NCBI RefSeq assembly: GCF_000372725.1
Contig: NW_005200881.1
Coordinates: 648,850 to 712,849 of the forward strand
Reading direction: 5' to 3'
DNA length: 64,000 nt
From: Emiliania huxleyi CCMP1516
Lineage: Eukaryota; Haptophyta; Isochrysidales; Noelaerhabdaceae
Shown here one piece after another: positions 9,870-20,072 of the stretch. Each line of letters starts with the position of its first letter. The stretch's first letter is position 1. Below the pieces are notes generated by a model, which saw only the letters and a program-made list of their open reading frames with translations, was not told the DNA's origin and ran no database searches. The translations under genes and the position numbers were made by a program.

Positions 9870-11214
9870 CTATGGGCGCGAGGTGGACGCGAGCGCGTTC
9901 GCGTACGTCGTCGCTCGCGCCGCGGCGCGCGACTGCATGTCCTGCTTTGCCAGGGCGCGCTGCGACATCTTGTGCCGGATGTAGCTCTGGAATTGCGGGC
10001 ACTTTGCTCCGGGGGCGTGGACGACGGCGTGAAAGGGGCAGAAATTCTGGTAGAGGATGCCAAAGTCCTGGCAAAGGGCGGAGATCTTCTTTGTGCCGGT
10101 CGCCGCCCACGCCTCCTTGTTGGTCGAGGCGGCCGCGCCCGCACCCTGCGCCGTTTCCTGTGTAGGGGCGGGGCCGGGAAGGGCTTACTCCTCGCCGGTC
10201 AGTCATCGCGCGATTTGGGGGATGTGGGGGATGTGGCTTGGGGGGCGCTGGGCTTACCGTGCGCACGACAATTTTGTCGCTGATCGCCATCTTCTGCGGC
10301 AGGAAAGAGGGGGTGAAGGGCTTGCCTCCCGAGTCCTTGAAGGAGGCGACCACGTAGATCTTGTTCATCGTCTTGATGTTTCCGCGCTTGCCCGTCCACG
10401 AACCGCCGAAGGTCGAGATGGGCTTAGCATCCTTGCACGATATAATCGCGTTCTTGTACTTGGCCGCCTCGGTAGTCGTGATGATGCCCGAGGTGAGGAG
10501 CTGCGTCGCCCGCATCTCCAGGAAGGTCTTCCCGCCGGTGCGCGCGGTGAAGAAGAGGGTGACCATCTCGCCAAACAGCTTGAGGTGCTCGGGGTTGGAG
10601 ACGTCGAGGCCTGACGGCGTCTGCGTGAAGAAGAGGACGACCACGCCCTCCATCCGCGCGGCGTACGCCGGAATGCCGGCCGCCTCCGCCATCGTGTAGA
10701 CCTTGATGCCTTTGTAGGCCTTCCCGCCGCCCGCCACGTCGTACAGCGAGGCGGCGCCGGCCTCGTCGATGGTTAGGTGGGCCGCAACCTTGAACGAGGC
10801 GCCAGCCTCGTTCTCGAGGTAGGTGAGGAACGCCTCCTTCACGGCGAACTCGTCGATCACCTCCGAGAGCACGTCCTGGTTCATCGCGCCGGCCTTGCCC
10901 GAGCCGTCCGCCATGACGACCATGGTGATCGGCGCCTTGAGCGAGCCCTCCTCGCTGAGGAGGGTGCCAATGATTTCCGGCATCTGCATCGAGTCTAGGA
11001 CGCCGTCAAGGCTGTCTTCCTCGGGGGGGCCCTCCGCGACGGTCTCGAGGGAGGAGGCCATGATGCCCGGCATCTGCGGGTTGACGCCGATAGGCTGTCC
11101 GTACTCGCCCCGCTGGCGCACGTTGCGCCCGGTCGCCTCGCCTTGTGCGCGGAGGGGAGAAGGCTGCGTGGAGGAGAGGGAGAGGCCGGACAAGCCCGTT
11201 TGGCCGACTTCCAT
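9870..11214 (-). CDS. Two-exon gene, unknown protein with C-terminal Cys/His cluster
   Basis: Exon 1 runs from ATG 11214 to 10258 (319 codons); exon 2 from 10157 to the TAG at 9870 (95 residues). The 100-bp intron has GTAAGCC at its start and CTACACAG at its end, and both exons are in phase 0. Exon 1 contains ITMVVMADGSGKAGAMNQDV, VVVLFFTQTPSGLDVSNPEH and NKIYVVASFKDSGGKPFTPS. Exon 2 contains ALCQDFGILYQNFCPF, HAVVHAPGAKCPQ and YIRHKM, a plausible zinc cluster (C-x9-C-x3-H-x4-H-x6-C). The unspliced frame stays open for 893 codons, through the intron and on into the LINE, which I read as a GC effect. The protein could be an ORF1-like product of the neighbouring LINE, but a spliceosomal intron argues for a host gene. 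Function unknown. Confidence 0.55.
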
Positions 11215-11663
11215 GGGTTGGAACAACCCCCTCAAATGACGTGTGAGTGTTAGATTTGTTTGGTATTGCTAAAAATCTCTCTCTGGGTTGGGGCACCTGT
11301 GGCAGAGCTGCCGCCGGTAAGCCGTACGCGTGCGTCACGGCAAGTGTGACGATGATTTTTCGTGTCCACCCGATTAAGGTGGATCGACCGGCCAACATGG
11401 GACCGGTGGTGAGTGGCTGAGTGCAGGTGCGCGCCAGGTTGGGGTATCCCGGAGTCATGGGATCGGCGATGAAGGCGTGCATCAAGAAGACCCTCGGCAA
11501 TCTTCTGCGCGCGCACACGTCGCGCGCGCTCCTCCTGGTACACCACCAAGCAAAGCACACAGCGCCAGCACGCGCGGCCGTGACCCGAAACAGCTACTAG
11601 CGACGGCCTCCACGCGACTACTAAATCCCGACACGACGACGCCGCCGAGCACTCGGAGTGCTG
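11215..11663. promoter_or_regulatory. Divergent intergenic region
   Basis: This separates the minus-strand gene starting at 11214 from the plus-strand gene starting at 11664. It is somewhat less GC-rich than its flanks, with a short T/A-rich patch at 11250-11280 (TTAGATTTGTTTGGTATTG). Both genes could share it as a two-way promoter. No specific site is recognised. Confidence 0.35.
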
Positions 11664-12758
11664 ATGCCAGACGACGATGTCACCGAGAAGATCGCCGGCA
11701 TGTCCGTCGCACCAGTCGACTTCGATCAGGCGTTCCCAGCCATGGCACGCCACATGGCACGCTGCAAGGGCGAGCTGTTTGTGTTTTCACGAGGCAGCGA
11801 CGGAGGAGCCTTTGTGCGCTTCGACTCGTGCGGCACGTCGCCGTTTGAGCCTGCGCCTGTGAAGATCACAGTGCTGTATGAGGAGGTTGACGGTCCGCCA
11901 TCGCTGATGGAAGCTCTTTGCGACGTGGAGGCGTGCTTGATCTGGATGCAGGAGGCGCAGGGCCCGTGTGAACTCACCCTGTGCAACCCGGGTGGCGAGT
12001 ACTGGGAGGAGGCGGGCCCGGAGGAGCTGTCGGCCGAGCAGGCACCTCGCCTGCGCGGCGGCGAGTCACGGAACGTCGCGTTGATCCAGCGTGAGTTCTG
12101 GGAGGTCCACGACGAGCCGGAACTCGCCACGGTCGGGTGCTCGGGCTCTTATTCTAGGTATCGCTTCGCCGCCAGCTTCCCGCGGCTGGATGCGCTGGTC
12201 CGACATGGCTGCGTGCCCCCTCCTCCGGGGACGCCTCCTGCGGGCAACACCATCAGCGCCGACGGCTTTGTCGCGGGAACGTCCGGCGTATCGGAAGCCT
12301 GCGCAGCGCTGATGCACAGTGGCCATCCCTCGTGGGAGGTACCGGACCGGGAGCGGATGCACACCGCGAACGGCGCCCTCTCGTTCCTCGAGGCCAAGCT
12401 ACCGCCCGTCGAGGGCGAGCCCGCCGGACATGCCAGCCAGTGCGCCACGGCCGCCGCCGCCGAGGCAGCGAAGCCGCCTCCGTACCCGCCCTCGCTCCGC
12501 CGCAGCGACGTCTTCCCGCTCGATCGCTTCCCAATCAAGGAGGACCCCCGCGTGGTGCAGCGGCGCGAGGACCCGGCAGGAGCCGAAGCCGAGGCGCGCA
12601 AGATGCGCGCGCGCTTGTTCTCGAGCCCGCACTTCCGTGGGGGCGGCCTCTTTCAGATGTGCCTGATGGAGGCGCAGCACAAGCAGGCGAACGGGATGGA
12701 GCTCGACGAGCTCGATCGCACCGTCCTTGGGCCGCCCACGCAGGGGGAGGACGACTAG
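11664..12758 (+). CDS. Intronless gene, unknown protein of about 364 residues
   Basis: The frame starts MPDDDVTEKIAGMSVAPVDF; an in-frame ATG lies two codons further upstream. Readable landmarks are GELFVFSRGSDGGAFVRFDS, EALCDVEACLIWMQEAQGPC, NVALIQREFWEVHDEPELAT and SGSYSRYRFAASFPRLDALV, then an Ala/Pro-rich linker and an acidic/charged tail ending PPTQGEDD. The mixed composition with Trp, Cys and Tyr argues that it is truly coded. No signal peptide or membrane segment is seen. I do not recognise a family. Confidence 0.55.
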   Translation: MPDDDVTEKIAGMSVAPVDFDQAFPAMARHMARCKGELFVFSRGSDGGAFVRFDSCGTSPFEPAPVKITVLYEEVDGPPSLMEALCDVEACLIWMQEAQGPCELTLCNPGGEYWEEAGPEELSAEQAPRLRGGESRNVALIQREFWEVHDEPELATVGCSGSYSRYRFAASFPRLDALVRHGCVPPPPGTPPAGNTISADGFVAGTSGVSEACAALMHSGHPSWEVPDRERMHTANGALSFLEAKLPPVEGEPAGHASQCATAAAAEAAKPPPYPPSLRRSDVFPLDRFPIKEDPRVVQRREDPAGAEAEARKMRARLFSSPHFRGGGLFQMCLMEAQHKQANGMELDELDRTVLGPPTQGEDD

Positions 12759-12966
12759 TTGGGGCGAGCAATGTGATGGCGCTTGCGTCATGTCACTTTC
12801 TCAGTGTTGATGGTAGGTGTGTAGGTTTGGCGTGTTTCGGGATACACCGCTTCAGCACGTGCATTCAACTTTGGATCTTGGCTGCAGCGGGTTTCTTTTT
12901 CTTAAACGCTCTCACTACCCACTGGCAGGCCGAGCCCGCGCCGGGCACGTGTACATATACACACAT

Positions 12967-15455
12967 ATGCTGGCTGCCGCCCTCGTCTCCGCCGCCCTTG
13001 CCGCGGCAGGCGGGCATCCGCTGCTCCCTCTCCGAGCTGGGCGGCGCGCCGTGTGCCCGCCGAGGCCGCTGCTCGCGCTGCGAGGCGGCAGCGCTCCGGC
13101 CGGAGGCCTCGTCGTGCGCATCCGGACGAGCGAGGGCGTCAAAAAGGTGCGGCTCGAGAGCGGCAGCTCGACGCTCGCGCAGCTCGAGGAGGCGCTCGCG
13201 GCGCAGCACAAGCTGCGGCTGGACGGCGCGCGGCAGCTCTCTCGCCAAGGCGAGCCGCTCGACGTCAAGGCTTCGGGCGGCTCGACGCTCGCGGAGCTAG
13301 GCATCGCGCACGGCTCCTTCCTCCACCTCTCCTCCGGCCGGTCGGCCGCGGCCGCGAAGGCTGGCTCTGCAGGAGCCGAGGCTGAAACTGCTGCCACCAC
13401 CTCCTCACACACCTCGGGAGGCTCCGCCACCGCCTCCGCCACCGCCACCGCCACCGCCACCGCCACCGGCGCCTCCGCCCCGGGTGCATCGCCCAGGAGC
13501 AGGGCCGCGGGCCGGCGTGGCTCGGTCCGGCGCACCTTCGAGCAGATCGACGACGAGCGGCGCGCGCGCACGCTCGAGATGAAGGCGCCACCGGCCGCAG
13601 CAGAACAGAGCCCCGCCCGCGTGCGCGCGTGTGTGCGTGCGTGTGCGAGCCTGTCCGGGCCGATCCCCTGTAGGCGCCGCCCAAGCCGCGGACCGCCTTC
13701 GTGGCGGTGGACGGCGGCGCGTCGCGCTCCTTCGCCGACTACGGCCAGCGCGCCGGCGGGTTCGAGGAGAGGGGGGCTCCGCTGTCCGCTCCGCCCTGCC
13801 GCAGCCGGTAGCGTGACGTGTCCGGCGGCATGCCCCGCAGGAGGGGTCTCCTCGCCGCGCGGCACTGTACGGCCGCGTGGCGCCCGACGACAAGGGCGTG
13901 CGCGGCGTCTGGGTCGACCTTCTCTGGGAGCCGCCCCAGCCCGACGCGCCGCACGCCGCAGACGCGCTCTCGGCCGCAGACGCGCTCGCGGCGCGGCTGG
14001 GGCTGGCGCGTGTGGGCGCGGCGTACAGCCACGCGCCGAGGTCGCACAAGGTTGACGCGGAGGAGCTGCTCTCCCTCTGCTCGGACGCGAGGAGCGCGGC
14101 GCAGGGCCCCGCGGCGGTCGGGGCGGCGGCGGCCGACTCCAAGGGCAGCGCGGGAGGAGGCGCGGGCGGAGGCGCGGGCGGAGGCGCGGGCGGAGGCGCG
14201 GGCGGATCCGCGCGGCGCAGGCCGGCCCGGCCGGGCGGCGGCGTGGTGAATGCCCTCTCAGGCGTCGCTGTCGCGCGCGCCGCGCTTGGAGTCCGCCTCG
14301 TCTCTCACTGCTGCACCGCCGGACCTGGTCAGGCGAGCTGGCCGTGGAGAGAGAGGCGCCGCCCGGCTTCGTCTGCCTGCTCTTCCGGCCCGTGTACGAG
14401 GGCGAGGCGTAGCCGAGACGCCGGCCGAGATGCCGCCCGAGAGGCGGCCGAGATGCGGCCGAGATGAGCACGAGGGGCGGATTGGGCGGCGGCGGCGCAG
14501 AGGGGCGCGGGGTGGGTGTGTGCTGCGGGGTTGAGCAGTGGCTGCGTGGGCGTAGGCGAGTCGATCGACGGGCTGGTCACCGCGGAGGCGTACGAGCCGA
14601 CGCCGCTCTGCGAGGAGCTCTGCGCGCGCGACGCTCTCGTCGCCGCTCCCACTGCAGGGGAGGTGGGATCGGCCTCTCTCTCTCCCCCTGACCCTCTCTC
14701 CCTGGTCTCTCTCTCCCTGATCTCTCTCCCCCTGACCCTCTCTCCCTGGTCTCTCTCTCCCTGATCTCTCCCTGATCTCTCTCTCCCTGATCTCTCTCCC
14801 CCTCTCCCTCCCCCTCTCGCTCAGAGGGCCACCCCTCCCCCCCACCCCTTCCCCCCACCCTCCTCCCTCCTCCCTCCTCCCCCAGGTCTCACTCTCCCCC
14901 AAAGAGGGAAAGGCATTCCGCGTCGAAGGCCGCTCCGGCGTGCCCTCCCTCGACACAGCCTACTTTGCGGTTCGCGTCTTCGACTCGGGGCGGCCGCACG
15001 CCGCGCCGCTGCGCCGCTCCTTCCCGCAGGCCGGCCGCGGCGCCGACGTGCGCAAGCTCCACCTCCGCTCCTTCCTCGCCAGGCAGGCGGAGGGCGGCGT
15101 ACCCTTCCGCGACACGGCCGCCGACTTCGACTTGCTGCTGTACGCGGCGCCGCTGCTGCCGCCGGAGCTGCTCGCCGCGGTGTGCGACGCCATCGCGCCG
15201 CGCCTGCGCGGCCGCGCACTCTCTCCTCGGCAGGAGGAGGCCGCGGCGTCCGCCTTCCGCGAGGCGGAGCGCTTGCTGTACGAGCACGCGGGGCTGCCGC
15301 CGCCGGAGCCGCCGGCCGAGGAGGTGGCCGAGGCGGACTCGCCGCTGATGGGTTGCCTCGCGGGGCTGCGGCGGCTCGTCGCCTCGCTGATGGGAGGGCC
15401 TCCCGCGGCCGCGCTTGAGCCCGGTCGCGCGCGGGACGATGGCGTCCGCAAGTGA
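12967..15455 (+). CDS. NPL4-like protein with signal peptide (candidate SELMA component)
   Basis: About six exons: 12967-13584, 13674-13783, 13840-about 14142, 14333-14406, 14556-14662 and 14886-15455. Exon 1 begins MLAAALVSAALAAAGGHPLL, a signal peptide, then an Arg-rich stretch ending LALRGG. A ubiquitin-like fold follows (LVVRIRTSEGVKKVRLESG to SFLHL). Later exons match the MPN-like NPL4 core: ALYGRVAPDDKGVRGVWVDL, LWEPPQP, LAARLGLARVGAAYSH, FVCLLFRPVYEGE, GESIDGLVTAEAYEPTPL and FRDTAADFDLLLYAAP. NPL4 with UFD1 hands ubiquitylated clients to CDC48. No Cys-rich zf-NPL4 module is visible. The presequence suggests the periplastid SELMA import machinery rather than cytosolic ERAD, which is inference. 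Introns 1 and 4 begin with GC. The 13585-13673 intron starts GCGCCACC and the next exon GCGCCGCC. Confidence 0.7.
14663..14885 (+). repeat. CTCTCTCCCTGATCT minisatellite inside an NPL4 intron
   Basis: The intron is almost entirely repeats of TCTCTCCCTGATCTCTCTCC and CCCCTGACCC units followed by CCCTCCTCC runs, giving a very long polypyrimidine tract directly before the acceptor CCCCCAG at 14885. Confidence 0.8.
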
Positions 15456-15764
15456 GAGAGTGTACGCTCGAGGCATGCGCGTCTCGCGCGCGTTCGACGC
15501 GTTCGCATTCACGTCTAATTTACAACGTGCCACGAGCGTCACGTGACATGTACATGCTCAAGCCTCAACATGTCGGCTTTTGCATGTGTCACAAAGTACA
15601 AAGTACGACGCGGGTCACAGGGACAACACGAGAATCCGAGCAATTCACGAACACGGCTGCGGCTCCACACACCAGTGTACAGAGGCCACACAGACTGCGG
15701 GTCCGCTCTCGTCGATGTCCTCAGAACCGGAATGACAGGCTGCCGTGTACGACTCCACACTTTA

Positions 15765-17144
15765 TCAGGTGTGATCGCCCGCACGGGGGAGCATGAGCAC
15801 CGCGCTAACCCCCTCCGGCGGTGCACCAATCCCCGCAGCATCAGCACCGGACTCGGCCGCGGCCCATCCCGGCATCGGCGCGTTATGCAAGCAGAGCGTG
15901 CCGCCCATCGACTCGACGAGCCGCCTCGCGATCTGCAGTCCGAGCCCGGTGCCCTCGGCGTCGCTCTTACGCGCCGCCGCCCCGCGGTAGCCCCACTCGA
16001 AGGCGCGCCGCAGGTCCTCGTCCGGCAGCGGCGGCGAGAACGAGTTCCAGACCTCGGTCAGCACCTTGCCCTCCTCCTCGCACCAGCGGCACGAGAGGCT
16101 GACGCACGGCTCGCCTCCGCCCGGCGGAGGCCGCGCGTACTTGAGCCCGTTGTCGATCACGTTGGCGAGCGCCTGCAGCGAGGCTCCAGGACGGGTCTGG
16201 CGCACGTCTGCTCGAGCCCGCTGTCGATCTCGTGCGGCGGAGCGCCTCGCGCAGCGCGCGCTCGGACGCCCTCACGCCGGGCACCTCCTCGTCGAAGAGC
16301 GCGAGCAGCTGCGCGCCGCGCGAGGAGGCGACCGCCGCGCCGACCGAGCACGCCTCGCGCAACACGTCCGTCACGAAGAGCACCGGCACGCCCACCTCGC
16401 CAGCAACCTCCCCCACGAAGAGAGAGACCTCCTCGCCCGCCCACCCCGTCNNNNNNNNNNNNNNNNNNNNNNNNNNNNNNNNNNNNNNNNNNNNNNNNNN
16501 NNNNNNNNNNNNNNNNNNNNNNNNNNNNNNNNNNNNNNNNNNNNNNNNNNAGGCTGCGAGAGGCAGAGTCGTCGAGCGGGAGCCGCCGCAGCAGCAGGCT
16601 GCACAGCGTCCGCGTCGCCGCAACGGGCGAGCGCAGCTGGTGGACAGAGGAGGCGAGGAGCTGGCGCAGCTCGTCAGCGCCCAGCTCGCCCATCTCCTCG
16701 CCACCGTCGCCTCCGCCTCCGCCTCCTCCTCCGCCGCCGCCGCGAGCTGCTGCGGAGGAGGCTCCGCGCTGCTCCGCGTCGCCGCCGCCGCCCGTGACCG
16801 GCTGGCCGCGGCTCCGCGCCGTGCCGCCCGCCCCCCTCTCCGAGGGCTGCGCGTGCGGCGAGGGCCCTCCCTGCCTCCGCCGCCCCCTCCTCCGCCCCTC
16901 CGCCTCCACCTCCCCCCCCTGCCGCATCCCGCCGCCGGCCGCCGCGCCGCCGTCTCGCGGCGCGTCGCCGTACACGATCTCGCGGTAGCCTCCGCCGAGG
17001 CCCGAGTACCTGCGGTCGAAGAGGGCGGCGACCGCGAGCGCCGAGGCCGCAGCCTCCAGCTCGCGCGCCTAGCGAGGGCGGCTCGCATGCTCGCAGAGAG
17101 AGAGAGGGGCGCCGCACCGCACCGCCGCAGAACCGTCGCCCCGC

Positions 17145-17190
<46 letters not shown>

Positions 17191-17815
17191 CCTCCCTCCC
17201 TCCCTCCCTCCCTCCCTCCCTCCCTCTCCCTCGCGGGATGCTCGCCTGCTCCTTGGTCCAGGACGCAGGTGGAGGGGAGGCGGGCGGCGCGGCCTCGCTC
17301 AGGCCCGGCGCGGCCCGCCAGATGGCCAGCATGCCGAGCACATCCGAGCCGTGCACGAGCGGTACAGAAAGGCCCGCCTCAGCAGCCTCCTCGGGCAGCC
17401 GCCCCAAGGGCAGCGGCGAGGCAGCGCGCGAGAGAAAGGGGTACGATGGCATCAGCGACCCCGCGTCGGTACCGCCCGGCAGCGGCGGCGAGTCGACTGA
17501 CGGCCGGACGCCCTCACCGACGATCCATACCTTTTGGGTCGCCGGCCAGACCGCGGCCGGCACAAACTCGAGAGCGCCGGTCCGTGGGTCCTCGCGCCGA
17601 AAGTAGATGGCGGCGCGAGAGGCCTGCAGCCGCGCGCCGAGCACCTCAAACTGTGCCTGAGCGACTGACGCAAACTCAGGCGTCATCGGCGTTAGTGGCT
17701 CCCACAGCCGGCCCGCTCCGTGATCGCACATAGCCGTCGCCGCGCGGTGGCGCCCGCGCGCGCCGTGGCGAGCCGCGTGGCTCACCAGGGCACCGAGTAT
17801 TAGCACGCCGCGCAT
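15765..17815 (-). CDS. CSK: Chloroplast sensor kinase-like (GAF plus histidine kinase)
   Basis: ATG at 17815 opens MRGVLILGALVSHAARHG, a signal peptide, then an Arg-rich transit-like stretch. A GAF-like domain follows (PEFASVAQAQFEVLGARLQA, AIYFRREDPRTGALEFVPA, GLSVPLVHGSDVLGMLAIW). Intron 17069-17245 (GC start, CTAG end) joins TKEQ to ARELEAAASALAVAALFDRR. Next comes the His-bearing dimer helix SSVHQLRSPVAATRTL (about 16630), then an assembly gap, then DVLREACSVGAAVASSRG. The ATPase part has the N-box LANVIDNGLKYA and the G-box GTGLGLQIARRLVESMGGTL. This order is that of CSK, the plastid sensor that couples photosynthetic redox state to plastid transcription. A small GC-type or shifted junction remains unresolved near 16200. 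It ends tail to tail with the NPL4-like gene. Confidence 0.75.
16451..16550. other. Assembly gap (100 N) inside the sensor kinase
   Basis: A run of exactly 100 N, a conventional scaffold gap of unknown true length. It removes the segment between the His helix and the DVLREACSVG stretch of the kinase. Confidence 0.99.
17145..17228. repeat. (TC)n and (CCCT)n microsatellite in the CSK first intron
   Basis: CTCTCT repeats run from about 17147 to 17186 and turn into CCCT repeats to about 17226. On the coding (minus) strand this is a GAGA/GGGA purine tract inside intron 17069-17245. Confidence 0.9.
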
Positions 17816-18454
17816 GCGGGCACGCAATCGCCACCGCCCGCGCCGTCCGTTTGGCTTGCCCCTCGGGGGGGGGGGGGGGGGGCTTCACCAACCCTTTGAC
17901 CGGGTCCTCCAAAGTCGATCGGCCTTGTCGTCCAGGAACCCGTCGGCGGTCTCAAGGGCGCGACCCTCGCTGGAGGGCATCTCCCTCGCCGGGGTGGCCC
18001 GGTCAACTCCGTGCCGCGTCGCGGCAGCGCGCGCCAAGGCAGCATCACCCCGGCCCTCCCCCCAAATTGGATACCCCCCCCGGAGGGCCTCCGGGGCGCA
18101 GGGGCACCCTCCATGGGGCACCCTGCGATCGAAGCACGTGCGCTCCCTGGCCCTTCCAGTCGTGAAGGGCGTCGCCCGTCGCGAGCTCGGGGTGCCTGCC
18201 GGATCTACTGAGATCCACCCGAAGGTGCCCACGGGAGCCCGGCCTCCATGGCCGACGACTCTAACTCGCCCGAGGGCGAGGTTCGGGGAGGGGCCGCCCT
18301 CTCCAGCCCCGCCGCTTTCCGGACCCCCTGCGCCGCGACCTTGTCCGTCGCCCTCATTCAATAGAGCAGGCATCTTCAGGAGAGATACGAGATGCGCGGA
18401 CACAGAGGGAAAAGAGACACCGTTCGCAGGGCGTCGGGGAGGGGTGCATGGTGC
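17816..18454. other. No supported gene; G-run and mixed sequence
   Basis: Upstream region of CSK. It includes a run of about 16 G at 17867-17882. A long minus-strand frame (about 18370-17885) contains SPNLALGRVRVVGHGGRAPV and GFLDDKADRLWRTRSKGW, which may be a fragment of something once coding, but no family is recognisable. Confidence 0.4.
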
Positions 18455-18690
18455 AGAAAGAAAGAAAGAAAACATCCAACCCAAACGTGAGGGATGGGGG
18501 AGGAGGACAGGGTCCAACTGGGTCCAAAGAAAGAAAGAAAGAAAACAGACATCCCAAGGGAGGGATGGGAGGACGGCACGCCGCCACCACACAGGGATTT
18601 TAAGGAGAGAGGTGTGGTGCTGCTAGCCGTCGCCCACCCTCGGGCGTCTATCTACCTCTTCCTTCTCTCTTCGCAGGGATGTTGATCATT
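18455..18690 (-). repeat. Introner-like repeat, copy 1 (family 2, compound)
   Basis: On the minus strand this shares with 19485-19690 and 19931-20072 the sequence GGGTGGGCGACGGCTAGC, then CTCCTTAAAATCCCTG, GTGGTGGCGGCGTGCCGTCC and a (CTTT)n pyrimidine tract. Here a second, diverged CTTT tract follows (about 18455-18515). The shape (GTGGGCG at one end, a long pyrimidine tract at the other) is that of an intron. Confidence 0.6.
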
Positions 18691-18785
18691 ACAAGAAACA
18701 CGGTGCAGCGCCTCCCAAGCCAATGGTGTCTAAGGGTCTTTGGCACTCCTGGATGCATGCACGGTCACAACGGAGTAGCAATGTT

Positions 18786-18895
18786 CGGAAGTGTCCGAGC
18801 GGTCCCGAGCGGTCCCGAGCCGTCCCGAGCCGTCCCGAGCCGTCCCGAGCCGTCCCGAGCCGCCAGAGCACCCCAGAGCACCCCAGAGCCTACCT
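18786..18895 (+). repeat. GTCCCGAGCC minisatellite
   Basis: About seven to eight 10-bp units GTCCCGAGCS run from 18794 to 18863, followed by CCAGAGCACC repeats to about 18893. Frames across it (PSRAVPSRPEPSRA) are repeat artefacts. Confidence 0.9.
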
Positions 18896-18997
18896 GAGAG
18901 CCCACGGCCGCTTGGCAGGCACCTGCCAGGAGCCTGTTTCTGGTTTGTAATGACTAACTCTAACATCCCAGTTTCTCGCTAATTCTCGCAGCGACCT

Positions 18998-19190
18998 TCA
19001 TGCCACCTCGCGTTCTTCCCACTCTCGTTGTTCTCTCTCGAGCTGATTCATCTTCTGACTCCCCACCTGCACGACTCTAGCCTTTTTCAAATTTTTTTGC
19101 TCTTCAAATCGGTTCTCTGGTTCACGCGAATCGGCTTTTGATTTTCCTCTTTTCTTCGCCGCATCAAAGGCTCCTCTACGTCGTACCTCA
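18998..19190 (-). CDS. Possible exon of an undefined minus-strand gene
   Basis: The minus frame reads RRGAFDAAKKRGKSKADSRE, then NRFEEQKNLKKARVV and QLEREQREWEEREVA. The charged, helix-like composition could be a real exon, but there is no start, no family and no clear splice sites. The same fragment (RRGAFDAAKKRGKADR) recurs antisense to the importin leader at 30480-30560, so it may instead be a non-coding dispersed repeat. Confidence 0.25.
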
Positions 19191-19484
19191 TGCCTCAGCG
19201 TGTGTCGGCCCTCCGCGGACAGCAATGCGATTGCACCCGGTGATCTGCACATCAGCAGCTGTGTGCGGTCATCAATCGCTTTGTATCATTGACCTTGCTT
19301 GGTACACGGGACGAATACACGCAGCAGTGCGCGCGTCGGCAGCGCCAGGCGAGCGAGCACAACACTGCGGCACGTTGAACCGGCGGCGACCCCAAAGGAA
19401 GACTCGGCGACTTTCGTCGGCACGCTTGGTAGTGACCAGGAGAAGAGAATGGCGCCATTTCAAGGCACCGTCGGCGTGGCAGGG

Positions 19485-19690
19485 GAGGGGTAGAAAGAAA
19501 GAATCTTACAGCAAAACTCCCTCGCACAACACTGGGCACGGGACTGAAAGAAAGAAAGAAAACAGACAACCCAAGGGAGGGATGGGAGGACGGCACGCCG
19601 CCACCACACAGGGATTTTAAGGAGAGGTGTGTGGTGCGCTAGCCGTCGCCCACCCTAGGGAGTCTGCCTCTTCCTATCTCTCTTCGCAGT
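19485..19690 (-). repeat. Introner-like repeat, copy 2 (family 2)
   Basis: On the minus strand this holds GTGGGCGACGGCTAGCGC at its start (about 19653), the shared block CTCCTTAAAATCCCTGTGTG and a (CTTT)n tract ending CTTTCAG at 19544. An extra segment ending CTACCCCTCCCC follows. The first GT to CAG distance is about 110 bp. Confidence 0.6.
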
Positions 19691-19930
19691 CTCTCGCCGA
19701 TTCTCGCTGCAACCTTCATGCCACCTCGCGGTCGTCCCACTCTCGTCGTTCTCTCCCTTGTCACTTCCTCCTCTGTCGCGTCGTTCTCTTCTGCCTCGTC
19801 CTGCGACGCCGCCGCCTGCCGGTCCCTTGTTCTCGCGGCTTCTTTCGCCTTTCGGCGCAACTCCGCCCTCCTCGCGGCGTATCCTGGCCCCTCGAGTCTA
19901 TCGAGCTCCCCTCGCGCAAGGACCACATTT
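19660..19930 (-). CDS. Possible exon between two introner-like repeats
   Basis: The minus frame reads VVLARGELDRLEGPGYAARR, then AELRRKAKEAARTRDRQAAA, SQDEAEENDATEEEVTRERT and RVGRPRGGMKVAARIGERL. The charged, low-GC-bias composition and the placement exactly between two intron-shaped repeats (AG of the repeat ending at 19931 abuts it) suggest a real exon. No family is recognised, and neither the start nor the rest of the gene is defined. Confidence 0.3.
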
Positions 19931-20072
19931 CTGACTCAGGGGAGGGGTAGAAAAGAAAGAAAGAAAGAAAACAGACAACCCAAGGGAGGGATGGGAGGAC
20001 GGCACGCCGCCACCACACAGGGATTTTAAGGAGAGGGGTGTGATGCGCTAGCCGTCGCCCACCCTAGGGAGT
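19931..20072 (-). repeat. Introner-like repeat, copy 3 (family 2)
   Basis: Minus strand: GTGGGCGACGGCTAGCGC at 20062, the same middle block, a (CTTT)n tract, then CTACCCCTCCCCTGAGTCAG ending at 19931. The GT-to-AG span is 132 bp. Copy 4 (20073-20148) abuts its upstream end. Confidence 0.65.

Noticed and set aside
8554-11235. One continuous 893-codon minus-strand protein
   Set aside because: It would read through a clean GT-AG intron and antisense-like sequence, then into the LINE. The composition turns Arg/Pro-rich after the first exon, so I split it into a spliced gene and a LINE.
12915-14471. 518-codon minus frame opposite the NPL4-like gene
   Set aside because: Arg/Pro/Ala-rich shadow of the conserved plus-strand exons.
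16232-17500. Long plus-strand frames over the sensor kinase
   Set aside because: They run antisense to well-supported kinase and GAF exons and across the N gap; shadows.
18793-18982. Pro/Ser/Arg frames in the GTCCCGAGCC array
   Set aside because: Artefact of a 10-bp tandem repeat.
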